A DNA stretch of 54,355 nucleotides from Candidatus Heimdallarchaeota archaeon LC_2 (GTDB taxonomy: Archaea; Asgardarchaeota; Heimdallarchaeia; Heimdallarchaeales; Kariarchaeaceae), in assembly GCA_001940725.1 (NCBI GenBank), contig MDVR01000045.1, positions 1-54,355 on the forward strand, given 5' to 3'. The notes under the pieces were generated by a model. It saw nothing but the letters and a program-made list of their open reading frames with translations, did no database searches and was not told the origin of the DNA. The first letter of the stretch is position 1; each line of letters starts with the position of its first letter. Both the position numbers and the translations under genes were made by a program. This document shows positions 18,231 through 28,221 of this stretch, one piece after another.

Positions 18231-18734
18231 TTATTCGAAATGTGTTATTCTATCGTTTTTCTTAACCAATCCCTCTTTCAAGACTTTGGCATACCATCCC
18301 CGTCGATTTTTCAATATTTTTATGAATTCCATTACTTTCTCATCTCCCACATATTGAAGCGCAGATAGGTTATTGCATGGATTACATTTTTCAGTTATTT
18401 CCAACTTTACCTCTCCTACATTGAACTTCTTACCAACTTCAAAGAATTCATATGGTATATCTTTAACAGATAGATTTTCTCCTAAATCTCCTAGTTTCAA
18501 GGGCCAGCCTTCTGATTGCAACTGTTTCAACATATCAGTTGTCATTAACAACACAGCACGATCCGGGCTATTATTTTTCCTTGTTGCTCTGTAATGATTA
18601 TAATCATCAGCAACTCCTGAAAAATTGATTTCAGCCTCTGAAACTTCAATTTTGGGTAATCCAACAAATCCAGTTTCTTTGTATTTATTATGATTTTTAA
18701 TGCTTATTCTTACAATCTCGCCTTGCATAAGCAT
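18231..18734 (-). CDS. MOSC-domain protein
   Basis: 167 residues, a stand-alone MOSC domain like YiiM. Landmarks: NHYRATRKNNSPDRAVLLM, LGENLSVKD, then EITEKCNPCNNLSAL with the conserved cysteine thought to carry sulfur or bind molybdenum cofactor, and a final RRGWYAKVLKEG. MOSC proteins deliver sulfur or reduce N-hydroxylated compounds with Mo cofactor. Met3 (18728, MQGEIVRI) is an equally good start. No molybdopterin synthesis genes are adjacent. Confidence 0.88.
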   Translation of the reverse strand: MLMQGEIVRISIKNHNKYKETGFVGLPKIEVSEAEINFSGVADDYNHYRATRKNNSPDRAVLLMTTDMLKQLQSEGWPLKLGDLGENLSVKDIPYEFFEVGKKFNVGEVKLEITEKCNPCNNLSALQYVGDEKVMEFIKILKNRRGWYAKVLKEGLVKKNDRITHFE

Positions 18735-18902
18735 CCTTCAGTATAGTTGTTTTTCAACTTAGGGGTATTAGAAATTAATCAATAATATTTTCCTCCCTTT
18801 TTCCTATATTGCTTATAATATCAGAAATTTCATTTTCAAACGGTATTTGACCAAATTCACAGACAAAAATTAAGATATATTATCATTTATCAAACAAACA
18901 TC

Positions 18903-20591
18903 ATGAGTCAAGATAACAATCCCAGCCACCCAGACAAGCCAATGGGCATAAAGGACTCAAACGTCTTCCATACTTTGATTAGATCAGACCCCTCACTTGA
19001 TCGAGATGATCTTGAAATCACCTTAGCCGACATAATGATTGTTGAGAAAATGTTCGGACTTGTATATAATGAGAAGGAAAGGGATCTCATGCATGTGGCT
19101 GTGAATGCCTATCTTGATGATTACAGAAATTCCAGAAAATTAAAAATACCCAATCATATACCTCCACCTTTGTATTTTAATCCAACATTACCAAATATGT
19201 CATTCAGTCGAAGTTCCTTTCAGACCAAATTTTCGCAATCTAGAGCCTATGAAGTGCCAGGAGATCTAGAAGAGTTAGCATTTTGGCCTATATTAGATAT
19301 TGCCAATTTGATTTATTTGGAAAAATTAACATCTACAGACCTCACAAAGATGTTTATTGATAGAATAAAAAAATATGACTCTACGCTAAAATCAGTAATA
19401 ACTCTCACGGAACCGCTTGCAATAGAACAGGCAAATAGAGTTGATGATGATATGAGAAAAAATAAACATAGGGGGATCCTGCATGGTATTCCTTATGGGG
19501 TAAAGGATTTGTTGGCTCATCCTGATTATTCAACTACATGGGGTACTCCACCTTTCAAAGACCAACATATTGATACTACTGCCACTGTAATCAAACGATT
19601 AGAAGCAAAAGGTGCAATCTTAATTGCAAAACTAAGCTTAGGAGAGCTGGCCTGGGGTAATGTGTGGTTTGGAGGTGAAACCAAAACGCCATGGAATATT
19701 GAGTTTGGATCCGGTGGGTCTTCTGCAGGCTCAGCAGCAGCCACCGCAGCAGGATTGGTTGCTTTCTCTATTGGTTCTGAAACATGGGGGTCCATAATTA
19801 ATCCATCTTCAAGATGTGGAGTTACCGGGCTAAGGCCAACTTTTGGAAGAGTTAGTAGACATGGAGCAATGAGTCTTGCATGGTCAATGGATAAAATTGG
19901 ACCAATATGCAAGACAGTGGAAGATTGTGCAATAGTATTGGATGCCATACGAGGGTCGGATGGATTGGATCCCACAGTAATCGAAGCACCATTTAATTAT
20001 GATTATAATGAGAATCCAATGGATATCAAAGTTGGTTACTTAAAATCCGAGTTTGATAAAGAAACAGAGAAAGAGTTCAAACCGTTCACAGATGCTGCTA
20101 TTAACCAACTCAAACTTTCAAATATTGATTTGGTTGAATTAGAACTTCCTGATATTAATGCTGATCGAATTGCCTTTATCCTTGCAGTAGAAGCAGCTAC
20201 ATCCTTTGATGAACTTACATTGTCTGGAAAATTAGATAAAATGATTCGTCAGGGTGACGATACCTGGCCCAACATGTTTAGACAAGCACGATTAATACCC
20301 GCAGTTGAATATCTCAAAGCAAATCGTATCAGATACCTATTAATGCAAGAAATGGAAAAAATATTTTCGAAAGTAGATGTAATAGTCGCTCCATCTCTTG
20401 GGAAGAACCTTCTAGTTACAAATCTAACTGGTCATCCATCAGTGGTAGTTCCGATAGGGTTTCAAGACAATGGCTTACCAGTTTCAATAAGCTTTACTGG
20501 GGGCTTATTCAAAGAATCTCAAGCTCTACGAATTGCCAAAGAATATCAGGATAGGACAAAATTCCATTCACAAATACCCCCTAATTTCTAA
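18903..20591 (+). CDS. Amidase signature family hydrolase
   Basis: 562 residues. Ser-cisSer-Lys hydrolase: lysine in HGIPYGVKDLLA (about 200), the glycine/serine signature GSGGSSAGSAAATAAG (about 266-282), and the nucleophile region GSETWGSIINPS, then GVTGLRPTFGRVSRHGAMSL. An N-terminal extension of about 120 residues precedes the catalytic domain. It resembles GatA-type and broad-specificity amidases, but no gatB/gatC lies nearby, so a metabolic amidase is more likely than a tRNA amidotransferase. The ATG at 18903 follows AT-rich DNA. Confidence 0.92.
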   Translation: MSQDNNPSHPDKPMGIKDSNVFHTLIRSDPSLDRDDLEITLADIMIVEKMFGLVYNEKERDLMHVAVNAYLDDYRNSRKLKIPNHIPPPLYFNPTLPNMSFSRSSFQTKFSQSRAYEVPGDLEELAFWPILDIANLIYLEKLTSTDLTKMFIDRIKKYDSTLKSVITLTEPLAIEQANRVDDDMRKNKHRGILHGIPYGVKDLLAHPDYSTTWGTPPFKDQHIDTTATVIKRLEAKGAILIAKLSLGELAWGNVWFGGETKTPWNIEFGSGGSSAGSAAATAAGLVAFSIGSETWGSIINPSSRCGVTGLRPTFGRVSRHGAMSLAWSMDKIGPICKTVEDCAIVLDAIRGSDGLDPTVIEAPFNYDYNENPMDIKVGYLKSEFDKETEKEFKPFTDAAINQLKLSNIDLVELELPDINADRIAFILAVEAATSFDELTLSGKLDKMIRQGDDTWPNMFRQARLIPAVEYLKANRIRYLLMQEMEKIFSKVDVIVAPSLGKNLLVTNLTGHPSVVVPIGFQDNGLPVSISFTGGLFKESQALRIAKEYQDRTKFHSQIPPNF

Positions 20592-20672
20592 TAGAGTGAT
20601 TCTTCGTCATAATAAAAAATTAGCTTTCATATTTAGTAAATGAGTGAACTTTGGACACTTCACATCATTCAA

Positions 20673-20680
20673 TATAAATA
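20673..20680 (+). promoter_or_regulatory. TATA box for leaderless gene at 20703
   Basis: TATAAATA begins 30 nt before the GTG start. The same layout (TATAAATA at 21213, start at 21242, with similar intervening sequence AATTTGAT/TATTTGAT) precedes the paralogue, so promoter and gene were duplicated together. Confidence 0.7.
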
Positions 20681-20702
20681 AATTTGATAAATTAAACATA
20701 TT

Positions 20703-21077
20703 GTGGAAATCAAAAGCATCGAGAATGAAAGGACTCTATGGTTAAAACTCGTACTTGTAATGAATGCCATTGAAATTGCTGTTTTAGCATTGCTTGGAGT
20801 AGTTAGTATGGCTGGTAGCAATCCAGCTGGTCTAGTTATTTTAACAATTGCCGGACTTCATGGTTATCTGACAAAAGAATTAATGAATTATACAGCACTA
20901 GGGAAAGATGGAAACATAATATTATTTTTGATTCTCGGGTTTACCTTCCCTAATCCAATGTCAATAATGTATGCATTACAAATGTATGGATTAGGATTTA
21001 ATGAACCAACAAAAGAATTGTTCAAGAAATATAATGAAGCCAATGAACTCGAAAAAATCACAAAATTGAAAGTTTAA
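20703..21077 (+). CDS. Small three-helix membrane protein, paralogue 1
   Basis: 124 residues, GTG start supported by the TATA box 30 nt upstream. Three or four hydrophobic segments (about 12-38, 42-60, 70-95). A conserved core shared with the next gene is KDGNIILFLILGF...NP, and both begin with a charged segment before WLKLVLV. No known family. Function unknown; tandem duplication suggests a lineage-specific family. Confidence 0.75.
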   Translation: MEIKSIENERTLWLKLVLVMNAIEIAVLALLGVVSMAGSNPAGLVILTIAGLHGYLTKELMNYTALGKDGNIILFLILGFTFPNPMSIMYALQMYGLGFNEPTKELFKKYNEANELEKITKLKV

Positions 21078-21212
21078 GTTAACTTGATCTACCTAACCTT
21101 ATTGAGAACAGGTTATTATTTTTACCTTCCGTAATTATGAATATGCACCTATTGTTAATTAGCTGTCAATAATAAATAAAAACCCAGAAATTAATCATCT
21201 AGCAGCATTTAG

Positions 21213-21220
21213 TATAAATA
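21213..21220 (+). promoter_or_regulatory. TATA box for leaderless gene at 21242
   Basis: TATAAATA begins 29 nt before the ATG. It decides the start: an in-frame TTG at 21224 would lie inside the promoter-to-start interval. Confidence 0.7.
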
Positions 21221-21241
21221 TATTTGATCAATCAATTACAC

Positions 21242-21574
21242 ATGGAAAGCAAAGATGAAGAGAAGAAAAGAACCGATTGGTTAACATTTGTTATTATTGC
21301 AAATTTTTTTGAAATCGCCATGTTTAGCTATCTTGGAATGAAAGGTTTATCTGATCTTGAGCAATTTAATTGGATATTTTTCTTCATAATTGCAGGGTCG
21401 TTAATATTTGTTACTATTGAAGTTATTAATTATAATTATATAGGAAAACAGGGTGGAATAATATTATTTTTAGCTCTTGGATTTTCATTTAGAAATCCTC
21501 TTGCAATTTTATTCGCATTTCAGTTATATGTACTGGCTTTTGATGAGTCAACAATAAATTTGTTTGAACAATGA
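21242..21574 (+). CDS. Small three-helix membrane protein, paralogue 2
   Basis: 110 residues from the ATG at 21242. Same plan as the preceding gene: charged N-terminus (MESKDEEKKRTDWL), three or four hydrophobic helices, and the shared motif GKQGGIILFLALGFSFRNPLAI. The paralogues differ at many positions, so the duplication is old and both copies are kept. Function unknown. Confidence 0.75.
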   Translation: MESKDEEKKRTDWLTFVIIANFFEIAMFSYLGMKGLSDLEQFNWIFFFIIAGSLIFVTIEVINYNYIGKQGGIILFLALGFSFRNPLAILFAFQLYVLAFDESTINLFEQ

Positions 21575-22909
21575 ATAGTAGTTTGACTCTCATCTGTTAA
21601 CATTGGATCTGACGTGGTCTATATTTTGTGCCAATTTCGGGAGATGTCAATTTATTTGCACATAGTTGTGTTATTTTGGGTATTAAATTTCAATAAACAA
21701 ATTAAGTTGACGTCAACATGATTAAAAGAAAATTGTAATAAATATTAATATTTTTATCAATCCGCGAAGAAGAATCTTTTTTTGAAAATTGAATGAAGAA
21801 GCAAATATAATTTTCTGATAAATAATTTTAGTAATTTCATATTCTTTATTTGTATTTTGAACAAACATTAAAATTTGCTATTTTTGTAGATGGAATGCTT
21901 GTGATTATGATCAGGTTAACTAAGAGAGGGAATGATTAAATTAGAATTTTGCCTAATTAATTCGCTTATAGGTAACTTAATCGTGTATTGATAAAAAGGT
22001 GGTATAATACGTATTAAACAAATAGACAAAAATACACAAATGAGGGAAACTTTGGATTTATTTAGCAATTGATACAAAATCATAATTTCTTCACTGGAGA
22101 TGGTACTACTTACGATATAACTATTTTATAACTTAAATCTATAAAATTATTATTCAGATAGTTTAAACAAATTGTACATTGTCACCTACCAAAATGCCAT
22201 AAACATAGTAGTTCATTGAAAGATTATTTATTGATATTTGATTTAATAATTAAATATTTTTATTGTATTACTTCACCTTTAAATACCCTTAATTCACATT
22301 AATTTAACGATTTTAAAATTTATTTTACTGTGATTTCAAGCCGTATAACACCATTATTTTTATAAAATAAATATATAATTTTTAATCAAAATTACTGAAA
22401 TTTATCATGGATTTGAATATAATACCATTTTAAATAAATTTAATGGAAAAACAACACAATAATGGTTATTATCATCACAAAATCATGCTTTGAAATTTTT
22501 TTACATACGAATATAGACTGATTATGCAATATCTAATTTAAGTTAAGTATTTAATATTATAAATAAATCACTAATAAATTCATTTACTTTTCACTCTTTT
22601 CGTCGTTTAGTTGATTTCTTAATTTTTTAATGTTTTTTTAACCTAATTAGGGCTATTGTAAAACATTTCACTGATGGGATAAAAGATGACAAATCATTTC
22701 ATAGAAACGCCAAATTGAATAAATAACCACCTTCCACTGAAAATAATATGATAACGGTTGAAATAATAGACAATTAGCGTAAATGTTAGTCTTATCCCTT
22801 ATAATCGCAATAGATGATATAGTAAAAAGTAAATAAAAATTCATAATATGGAGTATTTAGCATATGGGGGTTCTATAGTCTTATTAATCTCATTAAAGCC
22901 AATCTTGAG
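21575..22909. other. Long AT-rich intergenic region
   Basis: 1.3 kb with no supported gene. A perfect 12-bp palindrome GTTGACGTCAAC lies at 21706-21717. The rest is strongly AT-rich with poly-A/T tracts and short open frames only. A 21-codon frame from ATG 22848 runs in front of the next gene. No tRNA-like or CRISPR-like structure seen. Confidence 0.5.
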
Positions 22910-23623
22910 TTGAAATTATTTGAACTGAAACAAATAATTATAAAGCAAAGTTCTATTGAAACTATAATTAATATGATCATGGATAATACTGAGTTAGGTA
23001 TCGCACTCAATGGTTGGCTTGCAACAAATTATCCTGATATCAAACTAAATTCTGGTATTTACGAAGCATCTCAACATACTACAAGGAATATTATAGCTAA
23101 AGATTATCTTTATTATTTGAAAAAACAAGGAATCTTACCGAAAAAAGAGCGTAATTATGATTCTGAAAAATTGGAAAAAGACACGTCCGATATTATAATT
23201 ACACTCAATCCTGCTGCAAAAAAAATTATTCCTTTGACCGATACATATGTCCATGAATTATACAACACGAACCAAATTACAAATTTTAAATCAGACATAA
23301 TTGTTTTACATGATTATGCCATTGACAAACAATTGTCAACAATATTTTGGTGTCTATTGATTTCGATAATAAATCGTCGGTTGATTATTGCGTTGACTAA
23401 TGACCTTACCGATTTCAACCCAGGTACAAATTCATCCCTTGCTCATTTGATATATATCGGTTTTTCAAATCATGCAATTAAAGCTCGTGCAAGGTCAGAA
23501 ATTAATCGTTTCGAGGATATTAGGGACAAAATATTACATGGCATCCAAAAACCAATAACAATTAATCCAATTATCCTATATTTTATGATTTCAATGCTTC
23601 AAGTTATAGAATTTTATGATTAA
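22910..23623 (+). CDS. Hypothetical protein, TTG start
   Basis: 237 residues, unrecognised. TTG start; no in-frame ATG until residue 23. The N-terminal 75 residues look helical and could form a winged helix (ARDYLYYLKKQGILPK-like region), the centre has one hydrophobic stretch (IFWCLLISIINRRLIIAL, about 143-160), and the C-terminus carries basic residues (KARARSEINRFEDIRDKI). It sits alone after a long intergenic region and converges with exonuclease III. Codon use is AT-rich like its surroundings. Confidence 0.65.
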   Translation: MKLFELKQIIIKQSSIETIINMIMDNTELGIALNGWLATNYPDIKLNSGIYEASQHTTRNIIAKDYLYYLKKQGILPKKERNYDSEKLEKDTSDIIITLNPAAKKIIPLTDTYVHELYNTNQITNFKSDIIVLHDYAIDKQLSTIFWCLLISIINRRLIIALTNDLTDFNPGTNSSLAHLIYIGFSNHAIKARARSEINRFEDIRDKILHGIQKPITINPIILYFMISMLQVIEFYD

Positions 23624-23656
23624 ATGAGAAAAATGGGGATTATAAACACTCATCAC

Positions 23657-24472
23657 TTAAAATTCAAGATCTATACTGATTGGGCAATGATCAGACCCCT
23701 CGACATCTGCATGAATTTTTGCAGCTTTAAAATTTTCGAGTAAATCCTCCGAAATGATAAAATAATCCAATCTCCAGCCCACTTTCTCTATCCTGGCAGT
23801 TTTGGATCGCATACTCCACCATGTGTATGCACGCAATTTTTCCACACCTTTAACATATTTTTCAGGATTTAGATATCTGTAAGTGTCAATATAGCCAGAA
23901 TCGATTAATTTATCTATCCAGGCACGCTCAATAGGTAAAAAACCTGAATATTTTGCATTATTTGTATGATTTTGGAGGTCAACTTCAGTGTGTGCGGTGT
24001 TAACATCTCCACAGATGACGATTTGCTCTCCATTTTTACGTAATTTCTGACAAAACTGCAAGAACCGGTCGTAAAACTGCATTTTATAGTCTAAACGCTC
24101 TTCATTTTTCTTCCCATTGGGGAAATAGACGTTGAGAAGGGTAAATTCGTCAAATTTGGTTATTAAAATTCTTCCTTCATTATCAAATTTCTTTACACCA
24201 ATGCTTGTATCGACTGAATTTACGATTTTTTTGTTTTTTCCTGTCGATTTCACGTAAGTTGATACACCAGAATACCCTTTTTTCTCCGCAGAATGCCAGT
24301 ATGATTTGTATCCCTTTGGTTTAACCAAGGAAGCATCTAGTTGTTCGACATGTGCTTTAGTTTCCTGAACACAAAGGATATCCATTTTTGTATTTAACAT
24401 CCAATCAACAAATCCTTTTTTTGCACTAGCCCGTATACCGTTTACATTCCAAGAATATATAGAATATTTCAT
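23657..24472 (-). CDS. xth: Exodeoxyribonuclease III / AP endonuclease
   Basis: 271 residues. Endonuclease/exonuclease/phosphatase fold: SWNVNGIRASAKKGF, catalytic Glu in CVQETKA, DNA-binding NVYFPNG, the Asp/Asn pair in GDVNTAHTEVDL and the final GSDHCPI with the catalytic Asp-His. It cuts DNA at abasic sites and removes 3' blocks in base-excision repair. Length and motifs are typical of the ExoA/APE1 group. Stand-alone gene. Confidence 0.96.
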   Translation of the reverse strand: MKYSIYSWNVNGIRASAKKGFVDWMLNTKMDILCVQETKAHVEQLDASLVKPKGYKSYWHSAEKKGYSGVSTYVKSTGKNKKIVNSVDTSIGVKKFDNEGRILITKFDEFTLLNVYFPNGKKNEERLDYKMQFYDRFLQFCQKLRKNGEQIVICGDVNTAHTEVDLQNHTNNAKYSGFLPIERAWIDKLIDSGYIDTYRYLNPEKYVKGVEKLRAYTWWSMRSKTARIEKVGWRLDYFIISEDLLENFKAAKIHADVEGSDHCPISIDLEF

Positions 24473-24596
24473 TTAATTCTCTCTTTTCTTGTCTAAATCT
24501 TCACTTACTTTAATTTTTAGCAAAGTCCAATAGATGATAGGGGTTGAACTGTACACCTATCCCTATTTTTTTAGATAATATAAGAATGTATAACAC

Positions 24597-25322
24597 ATGT
24601 CAGAAGTAATAGAACCACATGTTCATTCATCTGAATTTGAGGAGCATCTGCAATTTAGAAATTACATGCGAGACGTCATTCTGGGAGCAAATGATGGTCT
24701 AGTATCGGTTTTCGCATTGGTTTTAGGTGTAGCTGCAGCTGGATTTGGTCCTACGGAGGTTATGCTTACAGGAGTGTCTGCAATGGTTGCCGGGGCAATA
24801 TCTATGGGTATTGGGGAATATATCTCCACTAAAAGCCAAGAAGAGGTCTATGATGCGGAAAAAGCCCTGGAAGTGGACCATATTGAGAATCATTTGGATC
24901 ACGAAATTAGTGAACTGCGAGAATTCTATGGAGATAAAGGTTTTGAAGGCGAATTATTAGAACAAATCGTTCAAAAAATCGCTTCAGATCCTGAGGTCTT
25001 ATTAAAAGAGATGATGATGGCTGAATTTGGTGTTTTAGAGGAAGAGCGGCGCTCTCCCATCACTGCAACCATTATTGTGAGTATTGCATTTTTCTTCGGG
25101 GCTATTATTGCCGTATTCCCCTTCTTCTTTGTAAATTCAACAACTACTGGTATTATTATAGCATCAATTTTCTCTCTAATTGGATTATTTGCAATCGGAG
25201 GCGGAAAAGCATGGGCAATTAGCGGTAATATTAACAAATCAGGCCTTGAGAACCTATCATTAGGCGCTGCAGGTGCAATTATCACATATATTGTTGGTTA
25301 TATTATAGGTGCCAACGTTTAA
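24597..25322 (+). CDS. VIT1/CCC1-type metal transporter
   Basis: 241 residues. The N-terminal signature RDVILGANDGLVSVFALVLGV and AGAISMGIGEYIS are typical of the VIT/CCC1 iron and manganese transporter family. A cytoplasmic helical insert (about 80-145; EEVYDAEKALEVDH, MMMAEFGVLEEE) carries acidic and Met residues that bind metal in plant VIT1. Five membrane helices in all, ending IITYIVGYIIGANV. It probably exports or detoxifies Fe/Mn, complementing the uptake system at 4.9-8.3 kb. Confidence 0.92.
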   Translation: MSEVIEPHVHSSEFEEHLQFRNYMRDVILGANDGLVSVFALVLGVAAAGFGPTEVMLTGVSAMVAGAISMGIGEYISTKSQEEVYDAEKALEVDHIENHLDHEISELREFYGDKGFEGELLEQIVQKIASDPEVLLKEMMMAEFGVLEEERRSPITATIIVSIAFFFGAIIAVFPFFFVNSTTTGIIIASIFSLIGLFAIGGGKAWAISGNINKSGLENLSLGAAGAIITYIVGYIIGANV

Positions 25323-25414
25323 CATTAGTAAATATGATATTTTAGACTATTTTCTATTTGTGATCATGTTCAACAAAAACTTTATGTGAATTAGCAGTAA
25401 TTCAATACAAGAGC

Positions 25415-26296
25415 ATGATTAACTATTATATTGAGGAATTCTTTGATTATTGCCATCTAAAACTATCTGAAAGTGATAATGCTGAATTCAAAGCATTCAA
25501 AGAAGATTGTCTTATTGAGTGGAATAAAAGGAGGAAAAAATACAATTATGTTATTATAGCCTCTCTTCACTCAATAATAGTAGTTTTTGTCATTTTGGAT
25601 CTCTCCAGGGACAATTTGGAGAGAATTGCATATATTGGTGTATTATATTTATTAATTAACAATTTAAAATCTCAGAAAAATGATGAAATATGGGATAAGT
25701 TCTTGGATATACATTTGGAGGATCATGATACTCTTAAAAAATATTCAAAATATTCTATTCAACAGAGAAGGTATACACGTACAAGGTATTATATTTACAA
25801 AAAAATAAATCTTTCAATGGCCGACTTCCATGCGTTAATTCAACTGATAATTAGTAATAAAGATATTCAAAATACAAAAACAAAACAATATCGATATGAT
25901 GAATATCATTACCTTGCTATGGTTGAAGAAATAAAACTCAAAACAATTGATGATTATAAATTGATATATCCTTCATCAAGAATCTTTGGTATATTTTTGT
26001 TAATGTGGATGATATTACCTCTACCCACATTTGTCATAATTAGTTTTTATAACCTTGAAAGCCTGATGTTTCCTGAAGTTGGAGGGATTGCATTGATTAC
26101 CTTATGGCCTATAGTTCTTCTTTATTCTGTGATCCGTTTTGTATATCGCAGTTCAAAGTATGATAAAATCAATAGATGGGAGCGGTTTTTTAGCAAAAAA
26201 GGATGGGATATATTTGATAGACCTAATTTTTTGTTTTCTGATTTTGCCACACTTGACAAGTATGCTTCCTTCTATTTTTCGAAAAAGTTGAGTTAG
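25415..26296 (+). CDS. Hypothetical four-helix membrane protein
   Basis: 293 residues, unrecognised. Two hydrophobic hairpins: about 46-85 (YVIIASLHSIIVVFVILDL) and about 190-246 (FGIFLLMWMILPLPTFVII, ALITLWPIVLLYSVI). Between them is a long Tyr/Lys-rich soluble region, and the ends are charged. Layout and charge suggest both termini are cytoplasmic. It follows the VIT gene on the same strand after 92 bp; no functional link is evident. Confidence 0.7.
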   Translation: MINYYIEEFFDYCHLKLSESDNAEFKAFKEDCLIEWNKRRKKYNYVIIASLHSIIVVFVILDLSRDNLERIAYIGVLYLLINNLKSQKNDEIWDKFLDIHLEDHDTLKKYSKYSIQQRRYTRTRYYIYKKINLSMADFHALIQLIISNKDIQNTKTKQYRYDEYHYLAMVEEIKLKTIDDYKLIYPSSRIFGIFLLMWMILPLPTFVIISFYNLESLMFPEVGGIALITLWPIVLLYSVIRFVYRSSKYDKINRWERFFSKKGWDIFDRPNFLFSDFATLDKYASFYFSKKLS

Positions 26297-26499
26297 GTGA
26301 AAAAGTTATAAAATTCTTTGAAATATATAATTTCGGGTCTCTGAAGGCTGAAATCATCGTTTATTCAATATAAACTCTCACAACAATTGCATATAACATA
26401 AATTAAACGCAATTAGATATTCTAAAAGATCACTCTAAGTGATTCCAGTGATTTCCAAAGTATTTCATATTATAATATTTCTAGAGGTTTAAATTTAAC

Positions 26500-26832
26500 T
26501 TATTCCTCTAATTCAATATCCTTTGAATACTTATTTTTGTTGAAAACACATCTTAAGATCCCCAGTAATCCACATAATACTGGAAATAATCCAATTATTG
26601 CTAAAGGAAGGATTGATGGGCCAATCCAGAATGAAAGGAGTACAATAATTACTGCCATTCCAACTCCCAGTTGAATTCTAACTGTTGAGCAGCCAATATC
26701 CATACATTCTTGCGAACAAAAAAATAGGTTCGATATCAGTATATTTCTGTGAAAATTTTTAGGATCTGCAGGCATTCCACATATTGCACATAAAACAGAT
26801 CTAGGTATGAATATTTCTTCCAATTCGTCCAC
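26500..26832 (-). CDS. Zinc-finger membrane protein, short member
   Basis: 110 residues. N-terminal metal-binding motif CAICGMPADP then FFCSQECMDIGC (about 15-48), a treble-clef-like CxxC...CxxxC pattern, followed by two membrane helices (about 53-98) and an acidic tail. The same architecture occurs in the genes at 27383 and 28222 and in broken copies at 27038 and 38191. This copy lacks the C-terminal DKYCxCG motif of the longer members. No known family; see findings. Confidence 0.75.
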   Translation of the reverse strand: MDELEEIFIPRSVLCAICGMPADPKNFHRNILISNLFFCSQECMDIGCSTVRIQLGVGMAVIIVLLSFWIGPSILPLAIIGLFPVLCGLLGILRCVFNKNKYSKDIELEE

Positions 26833-27037
26833 CTTAATTTAATTTATTACTCTGCATAATAATCTACATCAAGATTAATTAATACTAGCAAAGTAAAAAT
26901 TATAATTTGCAATATTAAAATTTGATAAATCACCAATAATCTAATTTCAATCGATTAAATTGAATTAATGTATGATTTCAAACAAAATAAATAGCGTTTA
27001 AGTATATTTGGAGGGTGATAAATTAGTATTATTTGAC

Positions 27038-27286
27038 CTAATTTGTAAACTTTGGATATTCCAGAGCTCTACCACATACACAATATTTATCATTGAGCTT
27101 GGCTGACTGGTGACAGCAATTGAGCACTTCTTCTTGTAAAATAATTACACTCTTTTGAGCAATAATATTTCCATTGAGAAGGCTTGAGTTTAGATGGTCC
27201 ACGCGATAATGTCAGATATGTGGTAGTGATAGGGTATTCCAAATTTCCATTTTTCCACAGACCCTGCATGGTTCTAACTTGCTCAT
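27038..27286 (-). pseudogene. Broken copy of the zinc-finger membrane protein family
   Basis: A decayed relative spread over two frames. From an ATG at 27286 it reads MSKLEPCRVCGK, then coding sense shifts frame to LSRGPSK...KYYCSKECNYF, close to LSLGRPSQ...KYYCSKGC of the intact gene at 27383, then shifts back to CCHQSAKLNDKYCVCGRAL before a stop at 27038. The membrane-helix region is missing, so an internal deletion plus frameshifts disabled it. Confidence 0.75.
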
Positions 27287-27382
27287 ATGATTATATATCT
27301 AATAATATATTAAAAAATATTAAGTCTTTCTCCTTAATATTAGAATTTATGCAAATTAAGGTGATTCAGTATTAACTAGTAA

Positions 27383-27751
27383 TTATTGATTACTGGGCTC
27401 CACATTTTTGGCCACCCACATTTCTTCGGGAACTTGTGGTGAATCCATTTCTCTTGATCGATATGTTCTTTTCCAATTTGCATATATGAAGAACATACTT
27501 CCGATTGCAAAAAGTAGAGCTGCTATTAACCAGAGACCGACAATTAATATTAAGAATCCAATGAAGAAAAATTCAATTGTAACATACAATTCATTTTGCC
27601 AACTTTCATAATATCTGCATCCCTTCGAGCAATAATATTTCGTTTTAGTTCTTTGTGAAGGTCGTCCCAAAGATAGAATCGAATTAGTCGTGACCGTGAA
27701 TTCTTTGTTCGCATGTTTTTCGCAAACTGGACATATTTCATACTCACCCAT
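27383..27751 (-). CDS. Zinc-finger membrane protein
   Basis: 122 residues. N-terminal finger CPVCEKHANKEF...YYCSKGCRYYE (about 7-46), then two membrane helices (about 55-95) and a polar tail. It is a paralogue of the 28222 gene and of the broken copy just downstream at 27038. It lacks the C-terminal CCxQ...DKYCxCG motif. The finger resembles treble-clef/TRASH-type sites by spacing only. Confidence 0.75.
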   Translation of the reverse strand: MGEYEICPVCEKHANKEFTVTTNSILSLGRPSQRTKTKYYCSKGCRYYESWQNELYVTIEFFFIGFLILIVGLWLIAALLFAIGSMFFIYANWKRTYRSREMDSPQVPEEMWVAKNVEPSNQ

Positions 27752-27866
27752 TAGAATTTATTATGATTAAAAAATATTAAGCATTTCTACTCAGATATGG
27801 AAGAGTAATAACATGATGGGAATTAATTATGCTCCAATGATTCTTTGCTTAACTCTCAAAATAGAT

Positions 27867-28166
27867 TTATTCAATTTCAGTTTCATCCGATAACGAAATT
27901 GCTATCTCTTCATGATTTGTTTTACCTGAGGTAATTTTTCTTTTTAGATTATTTCTCCATAATGCCCTATTTTTCTGATTTTCTCTCTCGGCAACAATTT
28001 TCGTGACATCTGGATGAGTTTTTTTCCAAAAGGCACTAATTAAATATCCAAAACCAAGACCAATTACACCATAACCAGGTCTGCCAATATCAACAATTAA
28101 AATTCCAACAGTTAGTATCACCATACCCAAGTAAGTACGTTTCTCCCAAGAAGTTAATTGTTTCAT
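27867..28166 (-). CDS. Small two-helix membrane protein
   Basis: 99 residues from the ATG at 28166 (MKQLTSWEKR). An in-frame ATG at 28256 would overlap the upstream gene by 35 bp and add 30 residues that do not look membrane-related, so 28166 is preferred. Two adjacent hydrophobic helices (about 12-50) include GRPGYGVIGLGFGYL, followed by a basic tail and acidic end. It lies downstream of the 28222 zinc-finger gene on the same strand and may be co-transcribed. Unknown function. Confidence 0.65.
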   Translation of the reverse strand: MKQLTSWEKRTYLGMVILTVGILIVDIGRPGYGVIGLGFGYLISAFWKKTHPDVTKIVAERENQKNRALWRNNLKRKITSGKTNHEEIAISLSDETEIE

Positions 28167-28221
28167 TACAGTATTTATTGTCTTTATGGAGTAATAAATC
28201 TTGCTCAGTTTTAATAGAATT

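Noticed and set aside
18903..20591. GatA subunit of tRNA amidotransferase
   Set aside because: No GatB or GatC neighbour and a long N-terminal extension; a general amidase call is safer.
22731..22745. CTTCCACTGAAA resembling an archaeal origin recognition box
   Set aside because: Only a partial match, single copy, and no Orc1/Cdc6 gene nearby.
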